From the NCBI GenBank assembly GCA_964017065.1, contig OZ024785.1, forward strand, positions 4,130,588 to 4,194,587: a stretch of DNA of 64,000 bases, read 5' to 3'. The position numbers and the translations under genes were made by a program. This DNA is from Haliclona indistincta. Its lineage: Eukaryota > Porifera > Demospongiae > Haplosclerida > Chalinidae. This document shows, in pieces, positions 11,715 through 22,584 of this stretch. The notes beneath the pieces were generated by a model that worked only from the letters and a program-made list of their open reading frames with translations, was not told where the DNA came from and did no database searches. Position 1 is the first letter of the stretch; the number at the start of each line of letters is the position of its first letter.

Positions 11715-12321
11715 TAGTCTCGTCCCCAGACCCCACCCCTTCCGCTTTGCTTGGTAGAGGGTCTGGTTAAATGAAGGCAAATTCCTGGTTCCGTGACGTA
11801 ATTGTCACGAGCGAAATCATGTGCATAATAATTAGCTACCTAGTTAGCCTCGTCCCCAGGCTCAGAACCTTGGGACTAGGCTAGCTGCCTGGTCTTCTAT
11901 CAAGCTCTTCAAAAGACACACCACTATAACCATGCTATATTTACTGTTACGAAGCAAGTTGAAGATACTTGGTAGGACTAGGTAGCAAAGAGACTTCCCA
12001 GCGCCTGTGGGAAGAGAAACAAGCACGTCTCGCCCTGCTACGAAATTGACCATGACTTCTTGCTGCTCAGCCGACAAACACGCGAATATCCAAGCTGTTT
12101 GGCGCTCTTCGATGTCGATTCCATGATAGCACTCCTTGGGTAAGCCATGATCAATGCAAGTGGTGGTCGCGTGCAGGTCATGTGAATTTTTTGAAATACT
12201 GCAATCTGATTGGTATTTCACAATTCTGAGAATGAAACGTCACGGAACCAGGAATTCGCCTCCATTTAACCAGACCCTCTACCAAGCAAAGCGGAAGGGG
12301 TGGGGTCTGGGGACGAGACTA
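11715..12321. mobile_element. 607-bp TIR element with 9-bp target duplication (Mutator-like size class)
   Basis: Inverted ends of about 84 bp start TAGTCTCGTCCCCAGACCCC. The flanks are direct TGGTGAGAC copies (11706-11714 and 12322-12330). The empty sites in paralogous introns (near 1070-1090 and 44105-44125) contain this 9-mer once, which confirms the duplication. A 9-bp duplication fits Mutator-like elements best, but no transposase is present to settle the class. Inside is a RecQ-helicase fragment. Confidence 0.75.
11862..12221 (-). pseudogene. RecQ-type DNA helicase N-terminal fragment captured in the TIR element
   Basis: A 119-codon open stretch with the RecQ-type Walker A box VSLPTGAGKSLCY preceded by EQQEVMVNFVAGRDVL, then motif Ia-like sequence VIVVCLLKSLIEDQ. 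There is no ATG and no DEAH box or later motif, so it is only the first helicase segment. It looks like host-gene (or helicase-bearing transposon) sequence trapped between terminal inverted repeats. Confidence 0.7.
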
Positions 12322-13344
12322 TGGTGAGACAGACAAAATTAAGTATGGTTGACTGATGGTTCAAGGGCAACTGCATAATTTTACTCACTTTGATCTACTA
12401 GTAAAATGACACACACAATGACTGCACCCTCTCCTGGTCCAGCTCCATTGATGGGTACCACAGTGACAGTGAAGTTGTTGTCAGGATCAGGATGGTCAAT
12501 GGAGTAGTACAGCATGGTAGTGTCCCCCTCTACTGACATTGTCTCATTCTCTCCACTGGTGGTGTTGGTGATGGTGACATTGTAGCCCAGGATGGGTACC
12601 CCCTCCAGAGTGAAGGGAGGACTCCAGGAGATGAGGATAGTAGTGGAGTTGATGGAGACCACAGTGAGCTCACTGACTGGTTGTAATCGGACTTTACAAA
12701 TTAAGAGTATGTCAGTTGAACAAAAATAAATGTCATACCTAGTTCAAATACAAGAAGAAAAACTGGGTCACTTTCAATGATGGAAAAAGGGGATGTAAAG
12801 AAAGCTACACATGTGATGTTGGATCTGTTATTATCAGCTGATCCAAATGCTGACAATGTTCTAGTGCGAAGATTCTGTGTTGCATTCACTGTTGTTAGTG
12901 GTACTGCCTGATCATTGAACCCTCTGTTTCTGAGATTAGCATCAGCACTCGGTTGTCCATTGACCAACCATTGGATTTGTCCAGCAATGGCAGTACATGT
13001 AAAGTTTGCTGTTGCATTGATAGTGGTGTTTACAGAGATCGGAGGAACAACAATACCTGTAGCGTACAATAAACAGCTTAACTCTAGCTTGTTATATAAA
13101 CTCACGCGCCTGCTGGGCATTAGCAGCAACTACGAGCAACAACGACAGCAACGTTAATTATTAGATCTCCTCTTTGCATGCTGCTTGCAAGGGCTCGTCT
13201 GTGGGCGTGGCTTGGTGCAGCAGTAAATTCGGCAATCGTCAGAGCATGACTGTTCAGTTGCATCTGTTGTCAGAATGTCATTCATGGTAGCTATATATTG
13301 TTGTCATCTTTGTGCACATCTCTTGTTATAAAAACTAGCTATTC

Positions 13345-13417
13345 AGCATTTCATGGAATGATTTGCCATCAGAAGTTCGTTTAGTTGGTTCTGTATCAAG
13401 TTTTAAAAAGGCTGTTA
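13345..13417 (+). pseudogene. 3' end of a LINE reverse-transcriptase ORF, cut by the Helitron
   Basis: Translation gives WNDLPSEVRLVGSVSSFKKA, the WNxLP...SFK tail typical of non-LTR retrotransposon ORF2 C-termini. It stops exactly where the Helitron terminus begins (13418). Confidence 0.5.
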
Positions 13418-14124
13418 TTAGGGAGACACGGTAGTGTCTCCCTATGTAGGGATGGTCAAGAAAACAAAATGGCGGCTACATGCATGTATTAGCGTTCAAA
13501 CACTGATATTTCGCCTGTTGGTGAATTGTACGTGGCTAAAGAGAATTATATCTGCTCTCTAGCGTTGCCCCAACTCTACAGCAGCACAGCATGCTCGAAC
13601 GTATCGCTAAAAGTGACGAACCTGAAAGCGGTGAAAATCGAGTTTTGTCATCTTCGTTTTCTTCTTTCTTCTTTCTTCTTCTTTCTTTCTTCAACTCGTC
13701 TAGCGCCTTAACACGAATACTGTGCAGGGCTAAACACCCACGAATAGTCACGAAATTCTTCTGGCATGTGCCTTTTGAACTTAGTTTTTAGCGAAATGAA
13801 AGTTTTATTCTAGCGGACTTCACGATCACGAGCTGTAGCTAGCAATGTGTATGACGCCATTTAAAATACGCACGTGATGTAGCGTGAGCGCGCACATGTT
13901 GTCTTTGAGTGGCTTCTACTTTTGCTGTCCGCTCTTGTGTTTCTCTGCTCTACCTGTCCGTGAGACTCCGTCCATTTCAGAAGATTGCGACTGTTGATTT
14001 CTACTTTTGACACACCGAAGTTTGGATTTCCTTTTGAGTTCGTCGTCTCGTGTCTCGATCTGTCACTGAAGAAAGTTGTAAGTTCAGTATTGATTTTGAA
14101 AAGGTTAGTTCTGGTACAGTAATC

Positions 14125-17100
14125 ATGCCTAGTAAAACACGTAGAAAACACACATATAATCAACAGCGTTATGGAGAGAATAGAGATAAAATACTAGCTG
14201 AGAGAATGGAAGCATATGATACCAATTCTGAGTATAAGAAAACAGCATCTAAAATTGCTTCGAAGAAGGCGTATGACAAAAACCCCCAGCTTAAGAAATT
14301 GGTGTCAAAAATTGCAGCAAAGAAAGCTTATGACAAAAACCCAGAGCCCAAAAAACTGGCGTCAAAGCAAGCCTATGACAAAAACCCAGAGCCCAAAAAA
14401 CTGGTGTCGAAGCAAGCCTATGACAAAAACCCAGAGCCCAAAAAACTGGTGTCTAAGATTGCGGCAAAGAAGGCTTATGACAAAAACCCAGAGCCCAAAA
14501 AACTGGGGTCGAAGCAAGCCTATGACAAAAACCCAGAGCCCAAAAAGCTGGTGTCTAAGATTGCGGCAAGGAATAGTTATGACAAAAACCCTGCACGTAA
14601 GAAATTGGCATCAAAGTGGACTTATTTGAAAGATTCAACTGCTAAGAAAGTTGCTGCTTTGTACAGGTACCACAGTAAATCCGATAAAATCAAAGCACAG
14701 CGTAGGGCAAAGTACCAAAGTAGTTCGCATCAAAAGAAAGTGTCATCACGTGTTTGGTATCTCAAAAACACGAAGGTTAAGACACAAGCATGTATGGCGT
14801 ACTATGCTAAACACAAAGAAGTCATCTCGCACACTAGGAAAAACAAATACTATTTGTCTCCTCCAAAATCTAGTGTAAAGGAAATGTACATCAATGAACT
14901 GATAGGAGAATTGCTAGCAAATCGTAAAGCAAGAACCGAGGTTATGAAAGCTTTTAAAGAGCAGCCTATAGCAAAGCGATTGGCTAGAATCTCTTATCGT
15001 GTTGCATGTAGAATAGCAGCTCGTAGGCTGGTTCATGAAGCCTTAAAGAAGCGCAAGGAATATGCTGCTGATTTGATTAAATCTGCTAAAAGTATCAATG
15101 CAAAAAGTATCAAAAGCAGAGATGACTTTGGTGAAGGCATTCATCGCAAAAGATCATGTGATCCATACTTCTATGAAGCATCGTATGTAAAGGATGATGA
15201 TGATTCAGATGTGCCTGATCGTATTGATCCTTCCAGCCAGCCTCGTGATGAAATGCCGTGTACCAGTGATTGTAAGCCAATCACTGATGATGAAGTCAAT
15301 GCAATTGTTAGACTAAAGAATGCCTTTACTCTTCCAATGCATGAATTACGACAAGTATTACAATCATGCGATGACTGCCCAAATGAACGCCAAATGATGG
15401 GTCATTCTTTGGCATGTCATCAAACTGGTAGTATGTGTAATAGTGAGCTTCGTATCATACGAGCAGCTTCAGCACATCATAAAGTACTGAGAACGTTTAT
15501 GCGTCGAGTATATAGTGCAAAAGCAAGTCACGAATCCCTTGCTGGCATTGATCGTGCCCTAGGCGAAGGTAATTTCAAGCGTTTACTTTCTGCAACTGGG
15601 AAGAGCTTTGACGAGTTGCTAACAACTAATGATTTTGTTGGCGAGGAAGGCTCCTCAATAAACAACTCGTTTTTTAGAGTGCTGAACTTAGAAACCACCT
15701 TGCAGTTACAGCATGCTCTGGTCATATCTCAAGTTGAGAAAGAGTGGAATGACGATGCTGAAAATGTGTGTTGTAGCTGTCAATGCTTATTTCAGAGAAA
15801 ATCTGTCACAAAAGTCAACTTCTCAAAGCATTTTGATTCGGACATTGGGTCAGAGCTCATAGACTATATACTGAAGCACACTCCTCCAGGCGAGGATGAA
15901 ACTCTCTATATGTGTAGCTACTGTAAACCCAAAATCAAAGCCAATGTATTGCCACCACGATGTGTTTTAAATGGTTTGGAAACCATACCCATTCCATCTG
16001 AGCTTGATAAACTCGATGCCCTTAGCAAACAGTTCATTCAGCTTGCTAAATGCTTTCAGACAGTAGTTAGATTAGGCACATACACCTGCAAAGTGCCTGT
16101 GTACAACTCATTGAAAGCTTGCAAGGGTAGTGTATTTTTTCTGCCTTTACCATTCAATAAAACGTGTGAAACGCTGTCCAATGTTGAAGGATCGGCAAAG
16201 TCTGGTGTTGCATCACCGGAATTGTACATACTAGTGAATGGTAAACCCACAAAAGCTAATGTTGTCTGGCGTTCACTGGTCAATATAGAACGTGTGAAAG
16301 CAGCTATAAGAAAGCTGAAAGAGATTCACAAACTTTATAAGTCAGTAGAAGCAGACAGCCTCGATGAAACTACACAAAAAGTAATCGAAGTGGCTAACAA
16401 TGCAACCACTAAGATGCTAGATAAGGCTACTGCTGACGATATAGCTGGTTATCAGTCCTATACTATTAGGTATTTAGATAACCAGATTCCAACTGTTTCT
16501 GACATAGACCAATACAAGTTGGTTAATGTTACAGAAGCACCTATTCACAGTAGATTGAAAGACTTGGATGTTATGTGCTTTCCTGTACTCTACCCAAACG
16601 GGCAATTTGGTGAGAATCATCCTCGCAACAAAGAAATCACTTTGAGCTTTAGCGAGTTTGTCAAACAACGTTTGCATAACAAAGACTCGCGATTTCGCAA
16701 AGATGCTTCATATGTTTTTTATCTGCTGAATCAAAAAACCCTACGTGAAGTAGGTAACGGCGTCTACAATGTCCTTCATTCCTCACGAGGAGTTGCTATG
16801 TCTGTTAAACAGCTACTAGCTAAGGTTGAAACCTCTGATGAACGGTTAGAAGCAAGCCTCTTCACAATGCTTCAGTCAGTACGCGGTAGCAAACAGTACT
16901 GGTGGCAGCGTAAGAGTGATCTCAAGTGCATGGTGCGTAACTGGGGATCACCAACATTGTTTCTCACATTCAGTTGTGCTGAATATGAGTGGAGTGACAT
17001 GGCTCGTTACCTCAGGAAGGTAAACAATGTCCCTCCTAGTTACGATATAGGAAGACTTTGCACAGAAGATCCTATATCGGTTTCTCGAAAATTTTCTGAG

Positions 17101-20100
17101 AAATTTCATGCCTTCTTTCGCACTGTCATATGTAAAGGTCAGATATTGGGTGAAGTAGAGCACTTCTACTGGAAGAAGGAGTATCAAGCCAGAGGTGCAC
17201 CTCATTACCACGTCCTGTTGTGGATAAAAGACGCACCTGTTATTGGCTGTGATGACTCTGCTGTTGTATTGAAATGGATCCAGGAAAGGGTTACTTGTCA
17301 CATACCTGACAAGAAAACCAGTCCTGAATTGCATGAGCTCGTCACAAGATATCAAATGCATAAGTGTAGTGCATATTGCAAGCGCAGACGAAAGGTCGGC
17401 AGTACGTTCATAACTTACTGTAAGTTTGGCTTTCCTCGTCCGGCTTGTGAAACAGGTATTGTGCACTCTGTAGAAGACTCTCTTAAAACTCGTAAGAAAA
17501 TCTACGAACTTCCACGAACAGAGTCAGAGGTTAGAGTGAATGACTATAATCCTCTGATTCTGTTATTGTGGAAAGCTAACATTGACATACAGTTTGTGTC
17601 AGAGTCTTCTCTTGCATTAGCTCATTACGTTAGTGGCTATGTCACTAAAGCAGAAAGAAGCAATATGCAAGACATTTGGAGAGAAATCCAAGACAGTAAG
17701 AGCATTTATAGCAAGCTCTACAAATTTGGAATGAAAGCCTTGAGCTCACGAGAGTGTGGTTTGTATGAGGCTGCTGATTTGTTGTTGGGTGACCACTTGA
17801 CTGAAAAATCAGAAGCAATACAGTTCGTAAATGTATCTATGCCTCACAAACGAAATCGACGACTCAAAAGTCACGCAGCTTTGACGGAGCTTTCAAAGTC
17901 AGATCCCGATAGTGAGGATTTATTCGAGTCGAATCTTGTAGACACATACTATCCTGATCGTCCCGATAAGCTTGAGGACGTGTGTCTTTACGACATTGTC
18001 GCTAATTACAGTTGGTATCACACTATTGTCAAAGGTGTGAAACAAACTGAATTCAAAAAGCGCGGCAAACCTGTGTTACCCAATCACAAGTTGTATGATT
18101 TGAGAAATGAAAATCAGAAAGAAGATTATTACTATTCTCTAATCATGCTTTTTGTGCCTTTCAGAAACGAGAGTGAGCTTTTACTAGAAGACGAAACTGC
18201 TGAAGAAGCATTTAATCGTCATTTTCCTGACACTGGTAAAAACCGTTGCTTGACTCACCACACTCGATTACAGCAGATGCTTGAATGTAATCGTAGTGTT
18301 AAACTAATCAATGAAGCCAGACAATCTGATTGTCCAGAGCAAAAGGTTGATAGTGAGCCACAGCTAATCTGTGAAGCAGTTGCTGCAATGCAGGATGCTG
18401 TAAGCATGGTCACTAAGTGTGAAGACACACTTAGTCTTTCCGATAGGACCAACATGTTGAATGCAGATCAGAGGCGAATATTTGACAAAGTCAAAGAGCA
18501 TATGATTCACGTGCAACAACATGAAACAAATGATTGTTCTTGTGACTTACCTCCATTGTGCATGTTTGTCACAGGTGTCGCTGGAACAGGTAAATCGTTT
18601 CTAATCGAGACAATCAAAGCATATGTAGCTCAACTGTGGCCTAGTGCTGATTGCTCATGTGCCATAACTGCACCAACAGGTTTAGCTGCGTTTAATGTTG
18701 GTGGCATGACTATCCACAGGTTATTTCAGCTGCCTGTCCAGCACGGGGGCAGGTCAGCCGTTCATTGGTCTTTACCAAAAGCTGCACACAAAGTGATGAA
18801 AACAGCTCTGCGTAATGTTAAATTATTCATTGTAGATGAAATTTCAATGGTTAGTAGCCTCAATCTAGCATACATTCATCTACGCTTGAATGAGCTATAT
18901 GGAGGTGTTGACTACTTTGGAGCACGAAATATGATTGTTTTCGGTGATTTGCTTCAACTTGAGCCTGTTGGTGGTCAACCAGTATTTTCAGCTGTACCTG
19001 ACACTGTAGTCAAGTACAGAATAGGCTGTGCAACCTCTCCCAATATATGGGAAGAAACTGTTGTATACGATGAGCTAACCATCAATGAGCGTCAGAAAGG
19101 TGACAAAGACTATGCAACGCTGCTTAATGGTATTAGAATTGGTGAAGTTACAAGCTCCACCATAAGCACTCTCCAATCAAGAGTGTTTACTTGCTCATTG
19201 ACTGAGAAAATTGCTGAGTTGCAAGAACAAGGAATAATGGTAGTAACATTTTTTCCTACACGCAAGCAATGTGACGAGCTAAACAATAAAATGCTCAAAT
19301 CTCTTCCTGGTAAATCATTCGAACTAGAATGTACTGATGATGTTGACGAAACTGTCAGTAAACTTAAGTGGACAAAAACTGCTGACAAACAGCTCCATAA
19401 ATTAAACCATGATTGTAACATGACAGGAGGACTGCAAAGTGTTCTAGTGTTAGCTATTGGAGCACGTGTTATGTTACGCCGTAACGTTGACACAAAGAAA
19501 GGTCTAGTCAATGGTTCATTGGGTACAGTTACTGCAATAACTAAACAATTTGTAACTGTACAATTTGATCACTTGACTAACCCATATCAGGTTGAAAGGG
19601 TCAAGAGCAGATTCGTTGTTATGAAAAACTACTATGTTCGTCGAGAACAATTTCCATTGATATTGGCATATGCTGTTACTATACACAAGTCCCAGGGATT
19701 GTCCCTGGACCATGCCATTATTGATCTGTCGGATAAAGTTTTTTGTGCTGCAATGGCTTATGTTGCTTTGTCTAGAGTAAGATCACTCACGGGCTTGCAT
19801 CTCCTCTCATTTGATCCAAAGTCCATTATAGTCAGCAAGCGATCTTTAGAGGAGTATAATCGTCTACGTAAAATGTATAGACCTGATCTTCCTCTGTACA
19901 CCATTCCTGTTCAACAGGCTTCTAAACGTAAGCTTGTTGGAAAACCTGATACTGACCAAGTACATACTGTGGTTGTTCCCAGCAAGAAAATAAAATGCTC
20001 ACAAACCACTACCAAGCAACAAACAGCACCTGTTAGCACCCTGGGCACTCAGCGTAAACGAACTAGCACTGCCCCTGTTCAAACTGCTAAACCAGCCAAA

Positions 20101-20769
20101 AGAGCTTGTAATAGTAGTGCTCCTAACAAGCAACTTCACACTACTGCTAGTGCACAAAATGATGATTGCTTAATTACAGGTTCATTTGATCCAGCACATA
20201 CACAAAGATGGCCGTACTACTACTATCCTGTAGACTTAGAATGGCAAAAAACTGCTTGCGCTACTCTTGGTCTAGAACACCATCATCCACCACCCAGACA
20301 CAGAGGTGGTGGTGCTAATGTACCTCTCACTCCACCTGATCACAACCATACTAAAGACATAGTTGGTGATGGGAACTGTATGTTCCGTTCCTTTTCATAT
20401 GTGATCACTGGTTCACAAGCTCAGCACATGGCAGTACGCCAAGCTGTATTAGATCATATGGTAGCAATCTCCCATCTGTTGTATGCTCACCAGTATGATC
20501 TGTTTGCAGGTTACTCAAGTGTACAACAGTACATAGAGCGCACTAAAATGAATCAAAATGCAACTTGGGGCTCTGACATTGAGATAATAACCTTATCTCA
20601 TCTCATCAACACTTGTATCTTTACTTACAGTACACAAGATCACAATTGGTACAGGTTTAGTCCACATTCTGTTGATAGAACCTTGCCCGATGACATAACA
20701 CAAAGAGCAATGTATTTGAGATATCTCCCTGGGCATTATGACGTTGTCCTTAGAACATTATCTGTTTAA
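14125..20769 (+). CDS. Helitron Rep/helicase polyprotein with OTU cysteine protease domain
   Basis: A single 2214-residue open frame from ATG 14125 (an upstream in-frame GTG at 14050 is less likely). N-terminal Lys-rich repeats (about 40-165) with seven YDKNP motifs; Cys-rich zinc-binding segment (VCCSCQCLF and MCSYCKPK, about 550-620); Helitron-like N/Rep domain with HUH motif HYH at 1027-1029 and two catalytic Tyr at 1168 and 1172 (YVSGY); SF1/PIF1 helicase with Walker A GVAGTGKSF at 1484, DEIS at 1571, and motif VI YVALSRVRS near 1880; C-terminal OTU domain with D2082-GNC2085 and H2204 (GHYD). Rep nicks and joins single-stranded DNA for rolling-circle transposition and the helicase unwinds it. 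The OTU domain would be a deubiquitinase-like protease. All signature residues are present and there is no internal stop, so it may be recently active. Confidence 0.92.
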   Translation: MPSKTRRKHTYNQQRYGENRDKILAERMEAYDTNSEYKKTASKIASKKAYDKNPQLKKLVSKIAAKKAYDKNPEPKKLASKQAYDKNPEPKKLVSKQAYDKNPEPKKLVSKIAAKKAYDKNPEPKKLGSKQAYDKNPEPKKLVSKIAARNSYDKNPARKKLASKWTYLKDSTAKKVAALYRYHSKSDKIKAQRRAKYQSSSHQKKVSSRVWYLKNTKVKTQACMAYYAKHKEVISHTRKNKYYLSPPKSSVKEMYINELIGELLANRKARTEVMKAFKEQPIAKRLARISYRVACRIAARRLVHEALKKRKEYAADLIKSAKSINAKSIKSRDDFGEGIHRKRSCDPYFYEASYVKDDDDSDVPDRIDPSSQPRDEMPCTSDCKPITDDEVNAIVRLKNAFTLPMHELRQVLQSCDDCPNERQMMGHSLACHQTGSMCNSELRIIRAASAHHKVLRTFMRRVYSAKASHESLAGIDRALGEGNFKRLLSATGKSFDELLTTNDFVGEEGSSINNSFFRVLNLETTLQLQHALVISQVEKEWNDDAENVCCSCQCLFQRKSVTKVNFSKHFDSDIGSELIDYILKHTPPGEDETLYMCSYCKPKIKANVLPPRCVLNGLETIPIPSELDKLDALSKQFIQLAKCFQTVVRLGTYTCKVPVYNSLKACKGSVFFLPLPFNKTCETLSNVEGSAKSGVASPELYILVNGKPTKANVVWRSLVNIERVKAAIRKLKEIHKLYKSVEADSLDETTQKVIEVANNATTKMLDKATADDIAGYQSYTIRYLDNQIPTVSDIDQYKLVNVTEAPIHSRLKDLDVMCFPVLYPNGQFGENHPRNKEITLSFSEFVKQRLHNKDSRFRKDASYVFYLLNQKTLREVGNGVYNVLHSSRGVAMSVKQLLAKVETSDERLEASLFTMLQSVRGSKQYWWQRKSDLKCMVRNWGSPTLFLTFSCAEYEWSDMARYLRKVNNVPPSYDIGRLCTEDPISVSRKFSEKFHAFFRTVICKGQILGEVEHFYWKKEYQARGAPHYHVLLWIKDAPVIGCDDSAVVLKWIQERVTCHIPDKKTSPELHELVTRYQMHKCSAYCKRRRKVGSTFITYCKFGFPRPACETGIVHSVEDSLKTRKKIYELPRTESEVRVNDYNPLILLLWKANIDIQFVSESSLALAHYVSGYVTKAERSNMQDIWREIQDSKSIYSKLYKFGMKALSSRECGLYEAADLLLGDHLTEKSEAIQFVNVSMPHKRNRRLKSHAALTELSKSDPDSEDLFESNLVDTYYPDRPDKLEDVCLYDIVANYSWYHTIVKGVKQTEFKKRGKPVLPNHKLYDLRNENQKEDYYYSLIMLFVPFRNESELLLEDETAEEAFNRHFPDTGKNRCLTHHTRLQQMLECNRSVKLINEARQSDCPEQKVDSEPQLICEAVAAMQDAVSMVTKCEDTLSLSDRTNMLNADQRRIFDKVKEHMIHVQQHETNDCSCDLPPLCMFVTGVAGTGKSFLIETIKAYVAQLWPSADCSCAITAPTGLAAFNVGGMTIHRLFQLPVQHGGRSAVHWSLPKAAHKVMKTALRNVKLFIVDEISMVSSLNLAYIHLRLNELYGGVDYFGARNMIVFGDLLQLEPVGGQPVFSAVPDTVVKYRIGCATSPNIWEETVVYDELTINERQKGDKDYATLLNGIRIGEVTSSTISTLQSRVFTCSLTEKIAELQEQGIMVVTFFPTRKQCDELNNKMLKSLPGKSFELECTDDVDETVSKLKWTKTADKQLHKLNHDCNMTGGLQSVLVLAIGARVMLRRNVDTKKGLVNGSLGTVTAITKQFVTVQFDHLTNPYQVERVKSRFVVMKNYYVRREQFPLILAYAVTIHKSQGLSLDHAIIDLSDKVFCAAMAYVALSRVRSLTGLHLLSFDPKSIIVSKRSLEEYNRLRKMYRPDLPLYTIPVQQASKRKLVGKPDTDQVHTVVVPSKKIKCSQTTTKQQTAPVSTLGTQRKRTSTAPVQTAKPAKRACNSSAPNKQLHTTASAQNDDCLITGSFDPAHTQRWPYYYYPVDLEWQKTACATLGLEHHHPPPRHRGGGANVPLTPPDHNHTKDIVGDGNCMFRSFSYVITGSQAQHMAVRQAVLDHMVAISHLLYAHQYDLFAGYSSVQQYIERTKMNQNATWGSDIEIITLSHLINTCIFTYSTQDHNWYRFSPHSVDRTLPDDITQRAMYLRYLPGHYDVVLRTLSV
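14270..14620 (+). repeat. In-frame direct repeats in the Helitron N-terminus
   Basis: Units of about 42 and 57 bp built on TATGACAAAAACCCAGAGCC encode YDKNPEPKKL followed by VSK with or without IAAKKA. There are seven YDKNP copies, the first and last diverged. The near-identical DNA of the middle copies implies recent expansion, so copy number may vary between elements. Confidence 0.85.
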
Positions 20770-21375
20770 TCACTGGAAATGAAAGTAAGGACATTGTACA
20801 ATACAATGATGTTATGTGCTCTCATCGTGGAGTTAGCCTTGGTACCTCAATTGAGCACCAGTGTACTTCACTACAATGAAGCTTAGTAATGTTGTGCTCT
20901 AAATAAAGCGCTAGTTGTTACTGACCATGCATGGTGTCTTCTCTGCTGTTGATAGCTCACTAAACCCTCCGTGTGATCATTACTCTGCTGATACTAGCAT
21001 TGAGTTTATTCACATGTCTTCAGTTCACATCATCTATGATCCTGACAAACTACCTCTGCTCTAAAGCTGGTGCATCATAGGCGGATCAACCCATATCATG
21101 GTTGTCGACCAGTGCATGATGGTCACGTAATGTTGTGTCTGCTAATGTGCACAGTGATAGACGCGGATGTCAGTGGGTCAGTTGATTATAGATACCCAGT
21201 CCTGATGCAAGTGATGTTACTTAATTTGTGTTGTAAAGTTCACCAACCTCAAGTTTACATAGACAATCCACTGTACATACATGTCGTCAATGCAATCTGA
21301 TATACTACCTGTATTGTTAGTGTGTATATAATACTATCATGTATAATGTGTATTACATTGTGTTATGTATTATGT

Positions 21376-21462
21376 GATGTGTGTGTGTGTTTTATGTGTG
21401 TGTGTGTGTATTACGTGTGTGTGTGTGTGTATTATGTGTGTGTGTATTATGTGTGTGTGTAT

Positions 21463-21535
<73 letters not shown>

Positions 21536-21720
21536 TACGTGTGTGTGTATTACTTGTGTGTGTATTATAATTATGATGTGTGTATTACATGTGTGTGTAT
21601 TATGTGATGTGTGCTGGATGTGTATGTGTATTATGTGTGTGTGTATTATGTGATGTGTGTATTATGTGATGTGTGCTGGATGTGTGTATGTATTATGTGA
21701 GTATGTATGTTGTAATGAGT
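21376..21720. repeat. (GT)n microsatellite with interspersed TATTA/TATGTG units
   Basis: Almost pure GTGTGT from about 21465 to 21530, flanked by imperfect TGTGTGTATTATGTG repeats. Open frames across it (CVCVCV...) are an artefact of composition. Confidence 0.95.
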
Positions 21721-22584
21721 GCTGGATATTATGCAGGCAAGTACAATAGACCTCCTTTTCCAATGGATTAAATTTGTGTCAATAACATCATGCCTTATCT
21801 TTCTCATGCTATGAGCTTATCTTTGTAATGTTTTCCTTGCTTGAATTGCATTCCTAGGGCTGGATAAGGATGGTCTACTCTCTATACTATTTTCTCTCTT
21901 TTGATTATTTACATTCTTTTATCTCTCTACAGATTAACAATCAGGGGAACTGTTTTCTCTATCACACTAGTGTGTGTGTGTGAAAGGTCTATAGACAAGA
22001 CCAAGTTATTTTTCCACTCTGTTAGACTGCACCTTGTCGTTGGTAGAGTGGCTGAGTACCCATTGTGGTTGGTTTGAAAATTCCTAATGTCACATTTGGA
22101 GAAACCAAGACAGTCTCGAATATATTTATTATTGCCAAACAAGATTGACCAAAGGTACTAGATTATTACACTCAACTGACTTAATAACAATATTTATTCT
22201 TGCAGGTGATACACATCACGTAATATTTCAAGCTACTTTATTTCTGAAATATTTCAAGCTACTTTTTTTATGAAAATTTGAACAATAATAAAATTTGAAA
22301 ATAATTAACTGGATATATAATAGACATGCCTCGATTCAGTTTCGCTAAGCCTTAGGTCCCTGGATGCGAAGTACCCACGAACTGGCGGAGCCAGACGGTC
22401 TCAATGCCGTGTTTGACAGGATAAGTGAACTACGTGCAGGGCTCCAGTGACCTCGGATCGGCGTGTGGCGTTAATACTATAATAAAATTCTAGCTAGTTT
22501 ATTAACCAGCCCACGTGACCATAACCATGAATATTCTAATTATAAGTGAAATTAATTTTTCTTGGCACAAAATGTGAATTGAAG

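Larger units (their letters stand above)
10417..13179 (-). pseudogene. Type I receptor I-A2, multiple frameshifts
   Basis: Exons in gene order: signal peptide (13106-13179), Ig-like 12739-13056, FN3 12389-12676, stalk 11373-11589, TM 11199-11306, tail 10823-11139, 10594-10761 and 10417-10544 (stop TGA at 10417). The signal peptide is out of frame with the rest. The stalk lacks 2 nt, and the first tail exon has a 4-nt insertion after KSIVVQ. The last tail repeat has lost NP from NPAY (SAYRQV), and the second reads NPADGEV instead of NPAYGEV. The FN3-stalk intron holds the 607-bp element at 11715. Ig and FN3 exons are still open. Confidence 0.8.
13418..20930 (+). mobile_element. Autonomous Helitron-like element (right end not resolved)
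   Basis: It starts with TTA plus the perfect stem GGGAGACAC/GTGTCTCCC and TATGTAGGG. This is the same terminus as the non-autonomous elements at 2322 and 55391, and the following 430 bp also match them. A leader with a pyrimidine-rich run (13670-13690) leads to the Rep/helicase ORF. I could not find the other terminus; the polyadenylation-like AATAAA near 20903 is used only as a provisional end. The hairpin end lies upstream of the ORF, whereas classic Helitrons carry it at the 3' end. Read in reverse, the terminus ends CTAA after the stem, which fits CTRR. Confidence 0.7.

Noticed and set aside
14050..14124. Longer Helitron ORF starting at GTG 14050
   Set aside because: A non-ATG start is unlikely in a eukaryote; ATG 14125 keeps every domain.
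21322..21653. Overlapping open frames rich in Cys-Val across the GT tract
   Set aside because: They are translations of a (GT)n microsatellite, open in several frames.
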